A stretch of 64,000 bases of DNA from Lederbergia citrea (GTDB lineage: Bacteria > Bacillota > Bacilli > Bacillales > Bacillaceae_C). Made by a program: the position numbers and the translations under genes. The notes under the pieces were generated by a model that was not told the origin of the DNA, did not search any database, and saw nothing but the letters and a program-made list of their open reading frames with translations. Positions 56,903 through 64,000 of this stretch are shown piece by piece (positions within the stretch are counted from its first letter, which is position 1; each line of letters starts with the position of its first letter). Where the stretch lies: assembly GCF_018343525.1 (NCBI RefSeq), contig NZ_JAGYPH010000001.1, positions 620,001 through 684,000 on the forward strand. The letters run 5' to 3'.

Positions 56903-57598
56903 ATGGATAAAGAACTAATGGTTTCTTGGATTGAAGCGGGAATAATTCAAATTCCTTATCTTTTGATACAAAAATACCGGGAAATTGGATTAGATGAAAA
57001 AGAACTAGTCCTACTTTTACACATACTTTCATTTGCAGAAAAGGGGAATGAATTTCCAACTCCAGAACAAATTTCTGAACGGATGACAATTACAAGCAGT
57101 GAATGCTCCTCCGTTTTAAGAAGGCTTGTTCAGTTAGAAATGATTAAAATCGAAGAAGGTTCTAGTGAGGAAATAAGATTTGAAAAATATTCGCTTACGC
57201 CATTGTGGATGAAACTTGTAAATGAAATGATCCAAGAAAAAAAACAACTGGATATTAAAAATATCTTTTTGGAAGAACAAGATATTTATTCAACATTTGA
57301 GAAAGAATTCGGAAGGCCTCTTTCTCCAATTGAATGTGAATCACTCGCCATGTGGATTGACCAAGACGGACAGGACCCAGTTATTATTAAAGCTGCTCTG
57401 CGTGAAGCAGTCATGTCGGGAAAGGTAAACTTTCGCTATATAGATCGTATTTTATTTGAATGGAAGAAAAACGGTATTCAAACATTGGAACAAGCGCGGG
57501 TCCATAGTTTAAAGTTCAGGCAAAAGTCAAGGCAGCCTGTTAATCAGACTTCTGCAACTTCCAATGCGGTGCCATTTTATAACTGGCTCGAACAATAA
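56903..57598 (+). CDS. dnaD: DNA replication initiation protein DnaD
   Basis: 231 aa. Loads helicase with DnaB/DnaI at origins and restart forks. N-terminal winged helix (residues 1-100: ERMTITSSECSSVLRRLVQ), C-terminal DnaD domain (STFEKEFGRPLSPIECESLAMW, NFRYIDRILFEWKKNGI). ATG 56903 after GATGAGGTG. Confidence 0.95.
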   Translation: MDKELMVSWIEAGIIQIPYLLIQKYREIGLDEKELVLLLHILSFAEKGNEFPTPEQISERMTITSSECSSVLRRLVQLEMIKIEEGSSEEIRFEKYSLTPLWMKLVNEMIQEKKQLDIKNIFLEEQDIYSTFEKEFGRPLSPIECESLAMWIDQDGQDPVIIKAALREAVMSGKVNFRYIDRILFEWKKNGIQTLEQARVHSLKFRQKSRQPVNQTSATSNAVPFYNWLEQ

Positions 57599-57637
57599 AG
57601 CTAAATGCAGTTTGTTCCGATCCAAGTAGGTGATAAT

Positions 57638-58306
57638 ATGCTGAATAAACAACAAATTAGATTTTGTCTTGATGAAATGGGAAAAATGTTTCCGGATGCT
57701 CATTGTGAGCTCGTACATGCAAATCCTTTTGAATTAGTGATTGCTGTAGCACTCTCAGCGCAATGTACAGATGCACTTGTTAATAGAGTAACAAATAATC
57801 TTTTTGAAAAGTATAAAACTCCAGAAGACTACTTATCTGTCCCCTTAAACGAACTAGAAACTGATATTAGATCTATCGGTTTATTCCGCACAAAAGCTAA
57901 GAATATTCAAAAGCTATGCAGAATGCTTATTGATGAGTATGGTGGAAAGGTACCTGATCAATATGAAGAATTAGTTAAGCTTCCAGGTGTTGGCAGAAAA
58001 ACCGCGAATGTTGTTGTATCTGTAGCTTTTGGAGTACCGGCCATTGCTGTCGATACACATGTGGAAAGAGTTAGTAAACGCCTCGCATTTTGCCGCTGGA
58101 AAGATAGTGTTCTCGAAGTAGAAAAAACGCTCATGCGGAAAGTTCCTAAAGAGGAATGGTCTGTCACACATCATCGCATGATATTTTTCGGCCGTTACCA
58201 TTGTAAAGCACAAAATCCACAGTGCCATATTTGTCCACTATTAGAAGTTTGTAGGGAAGGGAAGAAGCGTTTAAAAAAGAGTAAGGGAAGTCCGGATGTT
58301 TTGTAG
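57638..58306 (+). CDS. nth: Endonuclease III
   Basis: 222 aa. Removes oxidised pyrimidines and nicks abasic sites. Helix-hairpin-helix LPGVGRKTANVV with the catalytic Lys, catalytic Asp in AVDTHVERV, and the [4Fe-4S] loop C-x6-C-x2-C-x5-C near the C-terminus. ATG 57638 after GTAGGTGAT; an in-frame ATG at 57605 lacks a ribosome site. ypoC, which follows nth in B. subtilis, is absent. Confidence 0.95.
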   Translation: MLNKQQIRFCLDEMGKMFPDAHCELVHANPFELVIAVALSAQCTDALVNRVTNNLFEKYKTPEDYLSVPLNELETDIRSIGLFRTKAKNIQKLCRMLIDEYGGKVPDQYEELVKLPGVGRKTANVVVSVAFGVPAIAVDTHVERVSKRLAFCRWKDSVLEVEKTLMRKVPKEEWSVTHHRMIFFGRYHCKAQNPQCHICPLLEVCREGKKRLKKSKGSPDVL

Positions 58307-58396
58307 TAATAAAATCAAGGACCACCAGTACTTTATATGTAAATGCATGTAACCTCCTTTGGTAATTAATAGACTCTCGGCATTCATCGAGTCAGA

Positions 58397-58425
58397 TGGT
58401 ACAAGATTTTCTTGTGCCATTTTTT
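58397..58425 (+). terminator. Terminator for the nth transcript, inside element copy C
   Basis: TGGTACAAGA pairs with TCTTGTGCCA across a short T loop, followed by TTTTTT. It is the same hairpin as in copy A. Confidence 0.75.
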
Positions 58426-58507
58426 CATGTCTCCTTCTACTCTTAATAGGGGATAGTTCATTTTTTATTGGTAGAATTTATTGAATGAGATAAATAATCT
58501 ACATGCA

Positions 58508-58656
58508 ATGCGTCCGCCTGCCACCGTCGATTTCCGTTCCAGGCGGACGCGTTCCGGGGGGCGTGCGGTGAGCCTCCTCAGTCGCTTCGCGTCTTGCGGG
58601 GTCTCACCTATCACGCTAATCCCCCAGGAGTCGCCGCCTTCCACTCCAATCAACTG
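58508..58656. repeat. GC-rich palindromic repeat, type 1 (in element copy C)
   Basis: GCGTCCGCCTGCCACCG at the left, CACTCCAATCAACTGAG at the right. Confidence 0.75.
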
Positions 58657-59271
58657 AGATTTTTCTTTGCTCAGGGTAGAGCGACTGTTCATACCTTGTG
58701 TTCAAATCTCTTCTTTTTTATAAGAATTCTTTGAAAGGCTTAAGTTTGTTATTTATACAAAGAAGATTTGTTGCTATTTTCGTCGAAACACTTGACTTTT
58801 TAAAACCACCACAATAATTGCTGGGGAAGGGATTTATTTCCTTATTAATTAAAACCCAATATCAGGAAAGGGCGAAAAACCATTTCCATCCAGTTCGGGA
58901 ATTTGTAAGAAAGTTAATCGATCGTTTTTTCCGGTATGGCTCCAAGAAAAAGAAGCTTCCAGGGGGACCGATTGTTTACCAATACTACTAGAACTTCTGA
59001 AAAGTGGCAGCTCATTTATAATCGCCGTACATACGTAGAACGTTCAAACAAAAGGGAAGATTATCACTTGGAATCTGGTAGGCATCGGTCCACAAAAATT
59101 TGGTCATAAGGATATATGCCATCATGGGGTCAACATGACGCTTGGTATGCTCATCAAAAAATTGAACTATCGTTCCTTAACAGTCATATTTTCTTCAATG
59201 GTTTAATCTTTTTTAAAAGGCTCAGTTCTAAGTGATGAGTGATTATTGCTTTTAAAAAAAAACCTGATGAG

Positions 59272-59398
59272 GGTTGATTGGAGCGAAAGTGCGAGACTCC
59301 TGCGGGATCAGCGGGACAGGTGAGACCCCACAGGCGTTTACGCCGAGGAGGCTCACCGCTCGCCCCGCGGAAAGCGAGCAACTGTAGCGGAAATCAAC
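59272..59398. repeat. GC-rich palindromic repeat, type 2 (in element copy C)
   Basis: GGTTGATTGGAGCGAAAGTGC at the left, ACTGTAGCGGAAATCAACC at the right. Confidence 0.78.
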
Positions 59399-59592
59399 CA
59401 CGCAATACCTTGCTAAAGCAACAATACTTGCAAAAACAGGTTTTAAAAAATATATATGTAGAGTTCTTTGGCATGTCTTTTATTGAAAAAACGAATGCCA
59501 AGTATTCAATAAAGCTTAATTCCCAGTAGGATTTTGGAAATTCGGCATGTTTACGCCCCGAAAGTTCGAGAGTCTATAATTTCGGTAAGATA

Positions 59593-59634
59593 AAGAAAAG
59601 GCTTGGGCGTTATATCCGCCCAAGCCTTTTCTTA
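59593..59634 (-). terminator. Terminator of recU-ponA
   Basis: AAGAAAAGGCTTGGGCG pairs with CGCCCAAGCCTTTTCTT across about six bases; T-rich on both sides. Confidence 0.88.
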
Positions 59635-59643
59635 TATTATTAA

Positions 59644-62370
59644 CTAATTACCTCTACCATTATTCCCATTCGAACCGCCGTTCTCGTCCGTATTTCTGCC
59701 ACGATTGCCGCGGTCGGCATTTGAATTGGAGTCTCCATCGCTTCCGGAATCTCCGCCATCATCTCCGGCACCGTCATCTTGTCCGCCTGATCCTCCAGAA
59801 CCATCATTATTTCCTGGATCATCATTTCCTCCAGTGTCCGAACCATCTTCTGCTCCACCAGAGACATCATCCTTATTTCCATCTTTTTCGTCCGAACCAT
59901 TATTCTCTTTATCTTTTTCGTCTTTTTTATTTTCTTTCTCTTTCTCTTTCTCTTTATCTTCCTCTGCCTCGTCTTCTTCAGGTGGAACGGCCTCTTCCTC
60001 TTCTTCAATCTTTGGAACTGTTACGCTTGCCGTGCCTGGGGTGCTTCGTTGGCTATTTGAAACAGCTATTACTTCAATGGAGTAAGTTGTTTCTGGCTGC
60101 ACGTTTGTAATGGTATAGCTTTGACCATTTGAGCTGCCAATCGATTGTTTTTTATCACCAGCTTTTATTGTAACTTCAAATTTAAGGTCTTTTTCTTTAG
60201 CATGTCCCCAGGTAAAAGTAACACTATTTTCTTCTTCTTGATATTCACCTGTAACAGTAGGTGAATCAAGCTTATCAAATGCCGCAGACACTTGAGTAGG
60301 TTCGGTGCCCGCTACAAATAACTCATAGACGATATTACTATCAGGTGTATAACTACTAGGTTTTTTCGCCGGCATTGAACCTTTCTCTACTGCTGCTTTT
60401 ACCACGCTGCTTGGCATAGTAAAGTCAGGGGTTTCTATACCTTCGGATACATGTGCCATTAAATTTTTGTATAGCTGCTGTGCAATTTTTTGATCATTAT
60501 ATTCCCAGCCACCACGAAGAGGGGTACTGCGTTTTTCGTATCCTGTCCAGACGGCTGCAGTGTAATTTGTCGTATAGCCGGCAAACCACGCATCGGGAAC
60601 ATCACCTTTTTTCACACCATATTTCTCCATATCTTCTTCAGAGTAATTAGTTGTACCAGTTTTACCCGCTGCAGGTAGGCCAGGAATAATTGCTCCGCCA
60701 CCTGTTGCCCCAGATTTATTAGACAAAACATCTTTTAGCATATCAGTTACCATAAATGCTGTTGAATCTTTCATTGCAACCTTTGGTTTGATTTTATTTA
60801 CGATTTCAGTTTCACCGTCTTTAAGGACGATTTTATGAACGGTATGGGGTTTATTGTACATACCGTTATTTCCAAAGGCTGCATAGGCACCAGCTAATTT
60901 TAAAGGAGAAATATTTTCTATTCCACCGATTGAAGCTGATGGATTATCAATCTTTTCATATTCTAGTCCAACATTTGCAGCAAATTCACGTGCTTTTTCA
61001 TTGCCGACTGCCTCAAAGGCCTTAAGTGCCGGAATATTTCTAGAGCGATATAATGCTTCTCGCATCGACATTTGACCAAGATGAGCATTGTCATAGTTAT
61101 TAATAGGCTGGCCAGTTGAGTATTGGTATGGTTCATCAACAATTTGCTCATAGGTTGACCAATTTAAATATTCAATTGCAGGGCCGTAATCAAGAATTGG
61201 CTTAATTGTTGAGCCTGGTTGACGATCCGAGAGTTTCGTTGCGAAATTACGTCCCCGTTTAATATCTTTATAACGGTTGCCGCCGATGGCGCGGACCGCA
61301 CCGGTTTTTGTATCTAAAAGAACTATTCCAGCCTGCATTTCTGCATCTGGAAACTCGATGACTTCATCTGTTAAAAGCATTTTTTCTGTATAATCTTGAG
61401 CATTAGGATCAAGGGTCGTATGAATTTTTAAGCCGTCTGCATAAACATTATAGTTTCCAAGTGATTCCACTTCTCTGATTACTTCATCGACGAAAGAATC
61501 ATATTTATAAGCAGTCCCTTTATTTTCTTCTTCAGGAATAAGAGTTTCTAAAATCGATGTCTCCTTAGCCTTATCCATTTCATCCTTACTGATTTTTCCA
61601 TGCTGATACATCAGTGACAAGACGAGGTTTTTCCGTTTGTCGGCATTATCTGGATGCACGTATGGATCATAACTGCCCGGCCTTTGTGGTAACCCGGCTA
61701 AGAAGGCTCTTTCTTGAAGCGCTAGCTCGTCAAGATTTTTTCCGAAATAATATTTTGATGCTGTTTCTATGCCATGAACTCCGTTTGCGTAATAAATTTT
61801 ATTAACATAAATTTCAAAGATTTGTTCTTTTGTGTAGTTTTGTTCGAGTTTGATTGCAAGCCATGCTTCTTGGGCTTTTCTTTTCAATGATTTTTCTGTA
61901 GACAAATACGATAATTTTACAATTTGCTGGGTGATTGTTGAAGCACCCTCTGATCCAAAACCGCGTGAGACATTTGCGACGACTGCGCCGGCTAGCCTTC
62001 TTAAGTCTATTCCGCCATGCTTATAAAAGCGAACATCTTCGGTTGCAAGGACAGCATCTTCGACTTCCTTTGGGATGTGATCATAGTCAACATAGTCCCG
62101 ATTTTCAGTTCCAAGAACTGCATATACATTATCGTTCATATCCAATACTTCAGATGCTATCGGATCGATGAGTAAAACCTCATCTAGTGGGGGAGCATCT
62201 TTTGCATATATGGCAAAGGTGGTTGCTCCTACAGCAAGACCGGCTATACCAAGCAAAAATATAGTCAATAATATTGTTTTAAATATATTCTTTCGTTTAC
62301 CTTTTGTTTTTTTCTTTACTGGAGCTTGTTTTCTGCGCCGTTCTTCGCGCGTTTTATAGTTTTCTGCCAT
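59644..62370 (-). CDS. ponA: Class A penicillin-binding protein 1 (PBP1)
   Basis: 908 aa. Bifunctional peptidoglycan glycosyltransferase/transpeptidase. Cytoplasmic basic tail, membrane segment (about residues 30-54), GT51 domain with TEDVRFYKHGGID and GASTITQQ, transpeptidase with QPGSTIKP (active Ser), SRN and KTGTT, then a fibronectin type III domain (about 690-790). The last ~115 residues are low-complexity: a Glu/Lys-rich stretch, then Gly/Asp/Asn/Ser-rich sequence ending NNGRGN. Such tails occur in Bacillus PBP1 but this one is long and very acidic. Read after recU, 46 bp away. Confidence 0.96.
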   Translation of the reverse strand: MAENYKTREERRRKQAPVKKKTKGKRKNIFKTILLTIFLLGIAGLAVGATTFAIYAKDAPPLDEVLLIDPIASEVLDMNDNVYAVLGTENRDYVDYDHIPKEVEDAVLATEDVRFYKHGGIDLRRLAGAVVANVSRGFGSEGASTITQQIVKLSYLSTEKSLKRKAQEAWLAIKLEQNYTKEQIFEIYVNKIYYANGVHGIETASKYYFGKNLDELALQERAFLAGLPQRPGSYDPYVHPDNADKRKNLVLSLMYQHGKISKDEMDKAKETSILETLIPEEENKGTAYKYDSFVDEVIREVESLGNYNVYADGLKIHTTLDPNAQDYTEKMLLTDEVIEFPDAEMQAGIVLLDTKTGAVRAIGGNRYKDIKRGRNFATKLSDRQPGSTIKPILDYGPAIEYLNWSTYEQIVDEPYQYSTGQPINNYDNAHLGQMSMREALYRSRNIPALKAFEAVGNEKAREFAANVGLEYEKIDNPSASIGGIENISPLKLAGAYAAFGNNGMYNKPHTVHKIVLKDGETEIVNKIKPKVAMKDSTAFMVTDMLKDVLSNKSGATGGGAIIPGLPAAGKTGTTNYSEEDMEKYGVKKGDVPDAWFAGYTTNYTAAVWTGYEKRSTPLRGGWEYNDQKIAQQLYKNLMAHVSEGIETPDFTMPSSVVKAAVEKGSMPAKKPSSYTPDSNIVYELFVAGTEPTQVSAAFDKLDSPTVTGEYQEEENSVTFTWGHAKEKDLKFEVTIKAGDKKQSIGSSNGQSYTITNVQPETTYSIEVIAVSNSQRSTPGTASVTVPKIEEEEEAVPPEEDEAEEDKEKEKEKENKKDEKDKENNGSDEKDGNKDDVSGGAEDGSDTGGNDDPGNNDGSGGSGGQDDGAGDDGGDSGSDGDSNSNADRGNRGRNTDENGGSNGNNGRGN

Positions 62371-62416
62371 TTGCAGTATTCCTCACTTTCAAAATATAAA
62401 TCTTGTCAAAGAAGTT

Positions 62417-63025
62417 TTATAAAGAATATAAGTGGCGAATCGTTTTTAAATAATCAATTCGTGGGTGGAAACCATATTCTATGCGATGACCACAAGCAAT
62501 AACTTCTTCTTTTGTTATTGATTTTCTTCCTCCGCCTTTCATGCGATCCCAATATACCATTAAATCTTGGCCTTCCATTAAATAAATTTCTTCTGTTTTA
62601 GCAAAACGAAGGATAACGAAAGTAATGCCACCATGGTTTAATACATTTTTCATATGGTTAATTTGGTGTTCATGAAAGTTTTTTAATGGAAAGGAGGTGC
62701 TGTTTTGTGTTTCCTTTGCTTCAAAGTCGATATGTTTTCCATTGAAAACACCATTATAATCAGTCGTAGATGCTTGGCGAAAATAAGCTTCCTTAATAAC
62801 TGCCGTACTCCTAGATTTATAATCTACTTGAACGATTTGGACAGGAGTCGGTTTCTTATGGATAACAGCGATCCCTTGTGATAAATAATATAAATTTGTT
62901 TCATTTAAATCTTCTTCAAGCGTCATTCCTCTTTTACCATAAGTAATACTATTCTTCACATTATGTGTGTTTTTTTTGGGGGGTCCTACTCTATATTTCC
63001 TGCCGTTAGGATAATTAAACTCCAT
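62417..63025 (-). CDS. recU: Holliday junction resolvase RecU
   Basis: 202 aa. Cuts Holliday junctions and modulates RecA. Catalytic stretch TTDYNGVFNGKHIDFEAKETQ holds the conserved Asp, Glu and Lys. N-terminus MEFNYPNGRKYR typical. ATG 63025 after GGTGGAG. First gene of recU-ponA. Confidence 0.96.
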   Translation of the reverse strand: MEFNYPNGRKYRVGPPKKNTHNVKNSITYGKRGMTLEEDLNETNLYYLSQGIAVIHKKPTPVQIVQVDYKSRSTAVIKEAYFRQASTTDYNGVFNGKHIDFEAKETQNSTSFPLKNFHEHQINHMKNVLNHGGITFVILRFAKTEEIYLMEGQDLMVYWDRMKGGGRKSITKEEVIACGHRIEYGFHPRIDYLKTIRHLYSL

Positions 63026-63046
63026 AGTATCTCCACCTCAGGCTAA

Positions 63047-63055
63047 ATTATACCA
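63047..63055 (-). promoter_or_regulatory. Extended -10 promoter element of recU-ponA
   Basis: On the - strand TGGTATAAT, a perfect extended -10, 22 bp upstream of recU ATG; the -35 is weak. Confidence 0.6.
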
Positions 63056-63376
63056 TAGGAGCTTAGTTTATCGAATATATGCCTGAAAAGACCGTGATTA
63101 AAGTTATTGCTATTATTATTGGACGAAATTAAGCCGCATTTAGTTTCACTTTTTAGGAAAATATCATGTTTCTGCAATCTTAATGCTGGATGAACGGAAT
63201 CATTAGTATACAAAAGATGAAATGGATTTTCACTTTTGAAGCATGTCGAAGAAAAAAAGGAAATTCGGATAATACCACTTTGTTTGGCGAATTACTTCTA
63301 GTTTTGTCAATCGTGAAGGAAGAGAAGGAAAGATAGAGAATAGAATAGCAAAAGGGTGAGGATGGAGGCTGAAATC
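63056..63376. other. Intergenic stretch without a recognisable gene
   Basis: About 320 bp, A/T-rich, between the divergent recU and the small coiled-coil gene. Apart from the recU promoter and the ribosome site at 63364-63368, I see no gene, repeat or strong hairpin. yppC, next to recU in B. subtilis, is not present. Confidence 0.6.
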
Positions 63377-63619
63377 ATGACCAAATCAGAATTGTTAAAC
63401 AGACTCGAATCAATTAGCTCTCAAATTGATCATTTAGAAGTAAAGTTCCAAGAAAAAACGAATCAGGAAAAGAATAAGATTTTTTCTGCGATGACAAATA
63501 ATGAGAAGCAAATGAAGCAAAGGCTAGTATGGTTGGAAAATAAATATGAAGAAGAGGAGAGAAAGCAAACTTTAAAAGCAGAACAAACTAGGCGACCACT
63601 TCTGGCGATTGCACGTTAA
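63377..63619 (+). CDS. Small coiled-coil protein, unrecognised
   Basis: 80 aa. ATG 63377 chosen because GGAGG (63364-63368) lies 8 bp upstream. Highly charged and helical throughout (LLNRLESISSQIDHLEVKFQEK, NEKQMKQRLVWLENKYEEEERK) with heptad-like leucines; no membrane segment or known domain. Divergent from recU. Likely real from its ribosome site and composition, but unconfirmed. Confidence 0.55.
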   Translation: MTKSELLNRLESISSQIDHLEVKFQEKTNQEKNKIFSAMTNNEKQMKQRLVWLENKYEEEERKQTLKAEQTRRPLLAIAR

Positions 63620-63684
63620 AAGATTTAATCAGTCTGTGTTGAACTTGAAAATAAACGAAGAAGGCAGTAAGATGAAGGAAAATT

Positions 63685-63716
63685 GACAAGCAGCTTTCAA
63701 AAGGCTGCTTTTTCGT
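63685..63716 (+). terminator. Terminator of the small coiled-coil gene
   Basis: AAGCAGC(TTT) pairs with (AAA)GGCTGCTT, followed by TTT. Confidence 0.75.
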
Positions 63717-63734
63717 GTTCAAAAGGAGCTAAAA

Positions 63735-64000
63735 ATGGAGACTGAAGAATTACGGCAATTGACGTCAAAACTACTTAACTATAATCAAGAGGCTTATAAT
63801 AGCTTTATACAATGCCGGGAAACTGGCGAGAAGGGCGATTTTTATACCGAAGTGAAGCCGTTTGCTGACAATGTGAAGTATTGCTGCGATGAATGGGAGC
63901 CTGCTGCCTCCGCATGGGTGATCGCCAATAAACCGAAAAATTTGTATCCGATGCAAATTAAAAATACCGCGGAAAATATGCAAATGGTCTCTGTTCGGGC
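63735..64000 (+). CDS. yppE: DUF1798 protein YppE-like (5' part, cut by window end)
   Basis: Partial: 88 codons visible from ATG 63735 after AAAAGGAG, open to the window end. The protein begins METEELRQLTSKLLNYNQEA and has GDFYTEVKPFADNVKYCCDEW and KPKNLYPMQIKNTAENM, matching the four-helix DUF1798 family (YppE, unknown function). YppE lies in the ypp genes near recU in B. subtilis. Confidence 0.7.
   Translation, partial: METEELRQLTSKLLNYNQEAYNSFIQCRETGEKGDFYTEVKPFADNVKYCCDEWEPAASAWVIANKPKNLYPMQIKNTAENMQMVSVR

Larger units (their letters stand above)
58372..59572 (+). mobile_element. Degenerate insertion element, copy C (about 1.2 kb)
   Basis: Ends GACTCTCGGCATTC and GTTCGAGAGTC, flanked by ATA and TAT. 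Same order as copy A: terminator-like hairpin, type 1 palindrome, decayed transposase on the + strand (best at 58990-59160: KWQLIYNRRTYVERSNKR, YHLESGRHRSTK, then HDAWYAHQK in another frame), type 2 palindrome. Fills the nth-ponA gap; no intact gene from 58307 to 59643. Confidence 0.77.

Noticed and set aside
59278..59529. Open frame of 83 codons over the type 2 palindrome in copy C
   Set aside because: Repeat-derived; its translation (GSAGQVRPHRRLRRGG) appears wherever the palindrome occurs.
59640..60110. Several long frames antisense to or overlapping the 3' end of ponA
   Set aside because: They come from the low-complexity tail of PBP1; the ponA frame is continuous and has all domains.
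1..64000. CRISPR arrays, rRNA, tRNA genes, prophage
   Set aside because: No regularly spaced short repeats, no tRNA-like cloverleaf or rRNA sequence, and no phage structural genes were seen.

Overview
The window is chromosomal DNA from a low-GC, endospore-forming Gram-positive bacterium of the Bacillaceae. Most of it (about 7 kb onward) follows the gene order of the Bacillus subtilis ypb-to-ypp region: mecB-like, ypdA, ansA, prsW, sleB-ypeB, ypfA, cmk, ypfD, yphA, der, gpsA, yphE, yphF, spoIVA, hbs, folE-mtrB, hepS-menG-hepT, ndk, cheR, aroB, ypiA-ypiB-ypiF, qcrABC, ypjA-ypjB, ypjC, ypjD-dapB, bshB1-bshA-cca-birA, panBCD, dinG, ypmA-ypmB-aspB-asnS-dnaD-nth, and ponA-recU on the other strand. 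Spore genes (cotJABC, sleB, ypeB, spoIVA, ypjB) and bacillithiol genes (bshA, bshB1, ypdA) agree with this. I cannot name the species.

Layout. 1-4.2 kb: the end of a three-gene thiazole/oxazole-modified microcin (TOMM) operon of the heterocycloanthracin type: a ThiF-like maturation protein cut by the window edge, a fused leader-binding/YcaO cyclodehydratase ending in a PxPxP-type tail, and a SagB-type FMN dehydrogenase. No precursor peptide is visible. 4.2-6.9 kb: a secreted nucleotidase-like phosphoesterase that looks C-terminally truncated, and the cotJABC spore-coat operon behind a good sigma-E promoter. 7-18 kb: regulators, germination enzymes, c-di-GMP receptor, cmk, plsC and an S1-domain protein. 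19-30 kb: GTPase der, gpsA, spoIVA, HU, folate/TRAP genes and menaquinone side-chain synthesis. 30-43 kb: cheR, an isolated aroB, ReoY/YpiB, the menaquinol:cytochrome c reductase, and membrane proteins. 43-58 kb: lysine, bacillithiol, tRNA-processing, biotin, pantothenate and aspartate/asparagine genes. 59-64 kb: ponA-recU, a small coiled-coil gene and a cut yppE-like gene.

Functional links: hepS/hepT/menG make menaquinone, which qcrABC oxidises; bshA/bshB1 make bacillithiol, which ypdA keeps reduced; aspB, panD, asnS and dapB all draw on or feed the aspartate pool; sleB and ypeB act together at germination.

The least ordinary part is the non-coding DNA. Three degenerate copies of one roughly 0.9-1.2 kb insertion element (10.5-11.7, 30.8-31.7 and 58.4-59.6 kb) share ends, a decayed DDE-type transposase and two GC-rich palindromic repeats. 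Their ends appear to have been taken over by the host: outward-facing promoter elements in front of ansA and aroB, a terminator behind nth, and the last codons of cheR. An IS1182-type transposase remnant lies at 18.5-18.8 kb. A separate family of structured repeats has one full copy behind hbs and scars at dapB-bshB1, dinG and asnS. Several of these elements lie where the B. subtilis order would have fni, aroF, mgsA and ypoC, none of which is here. The panB leader carries a terminator with a competing upstream pairing, a candidate attenuator. No rRNA, tRNA, CRISPR array or intact prophage was seen.
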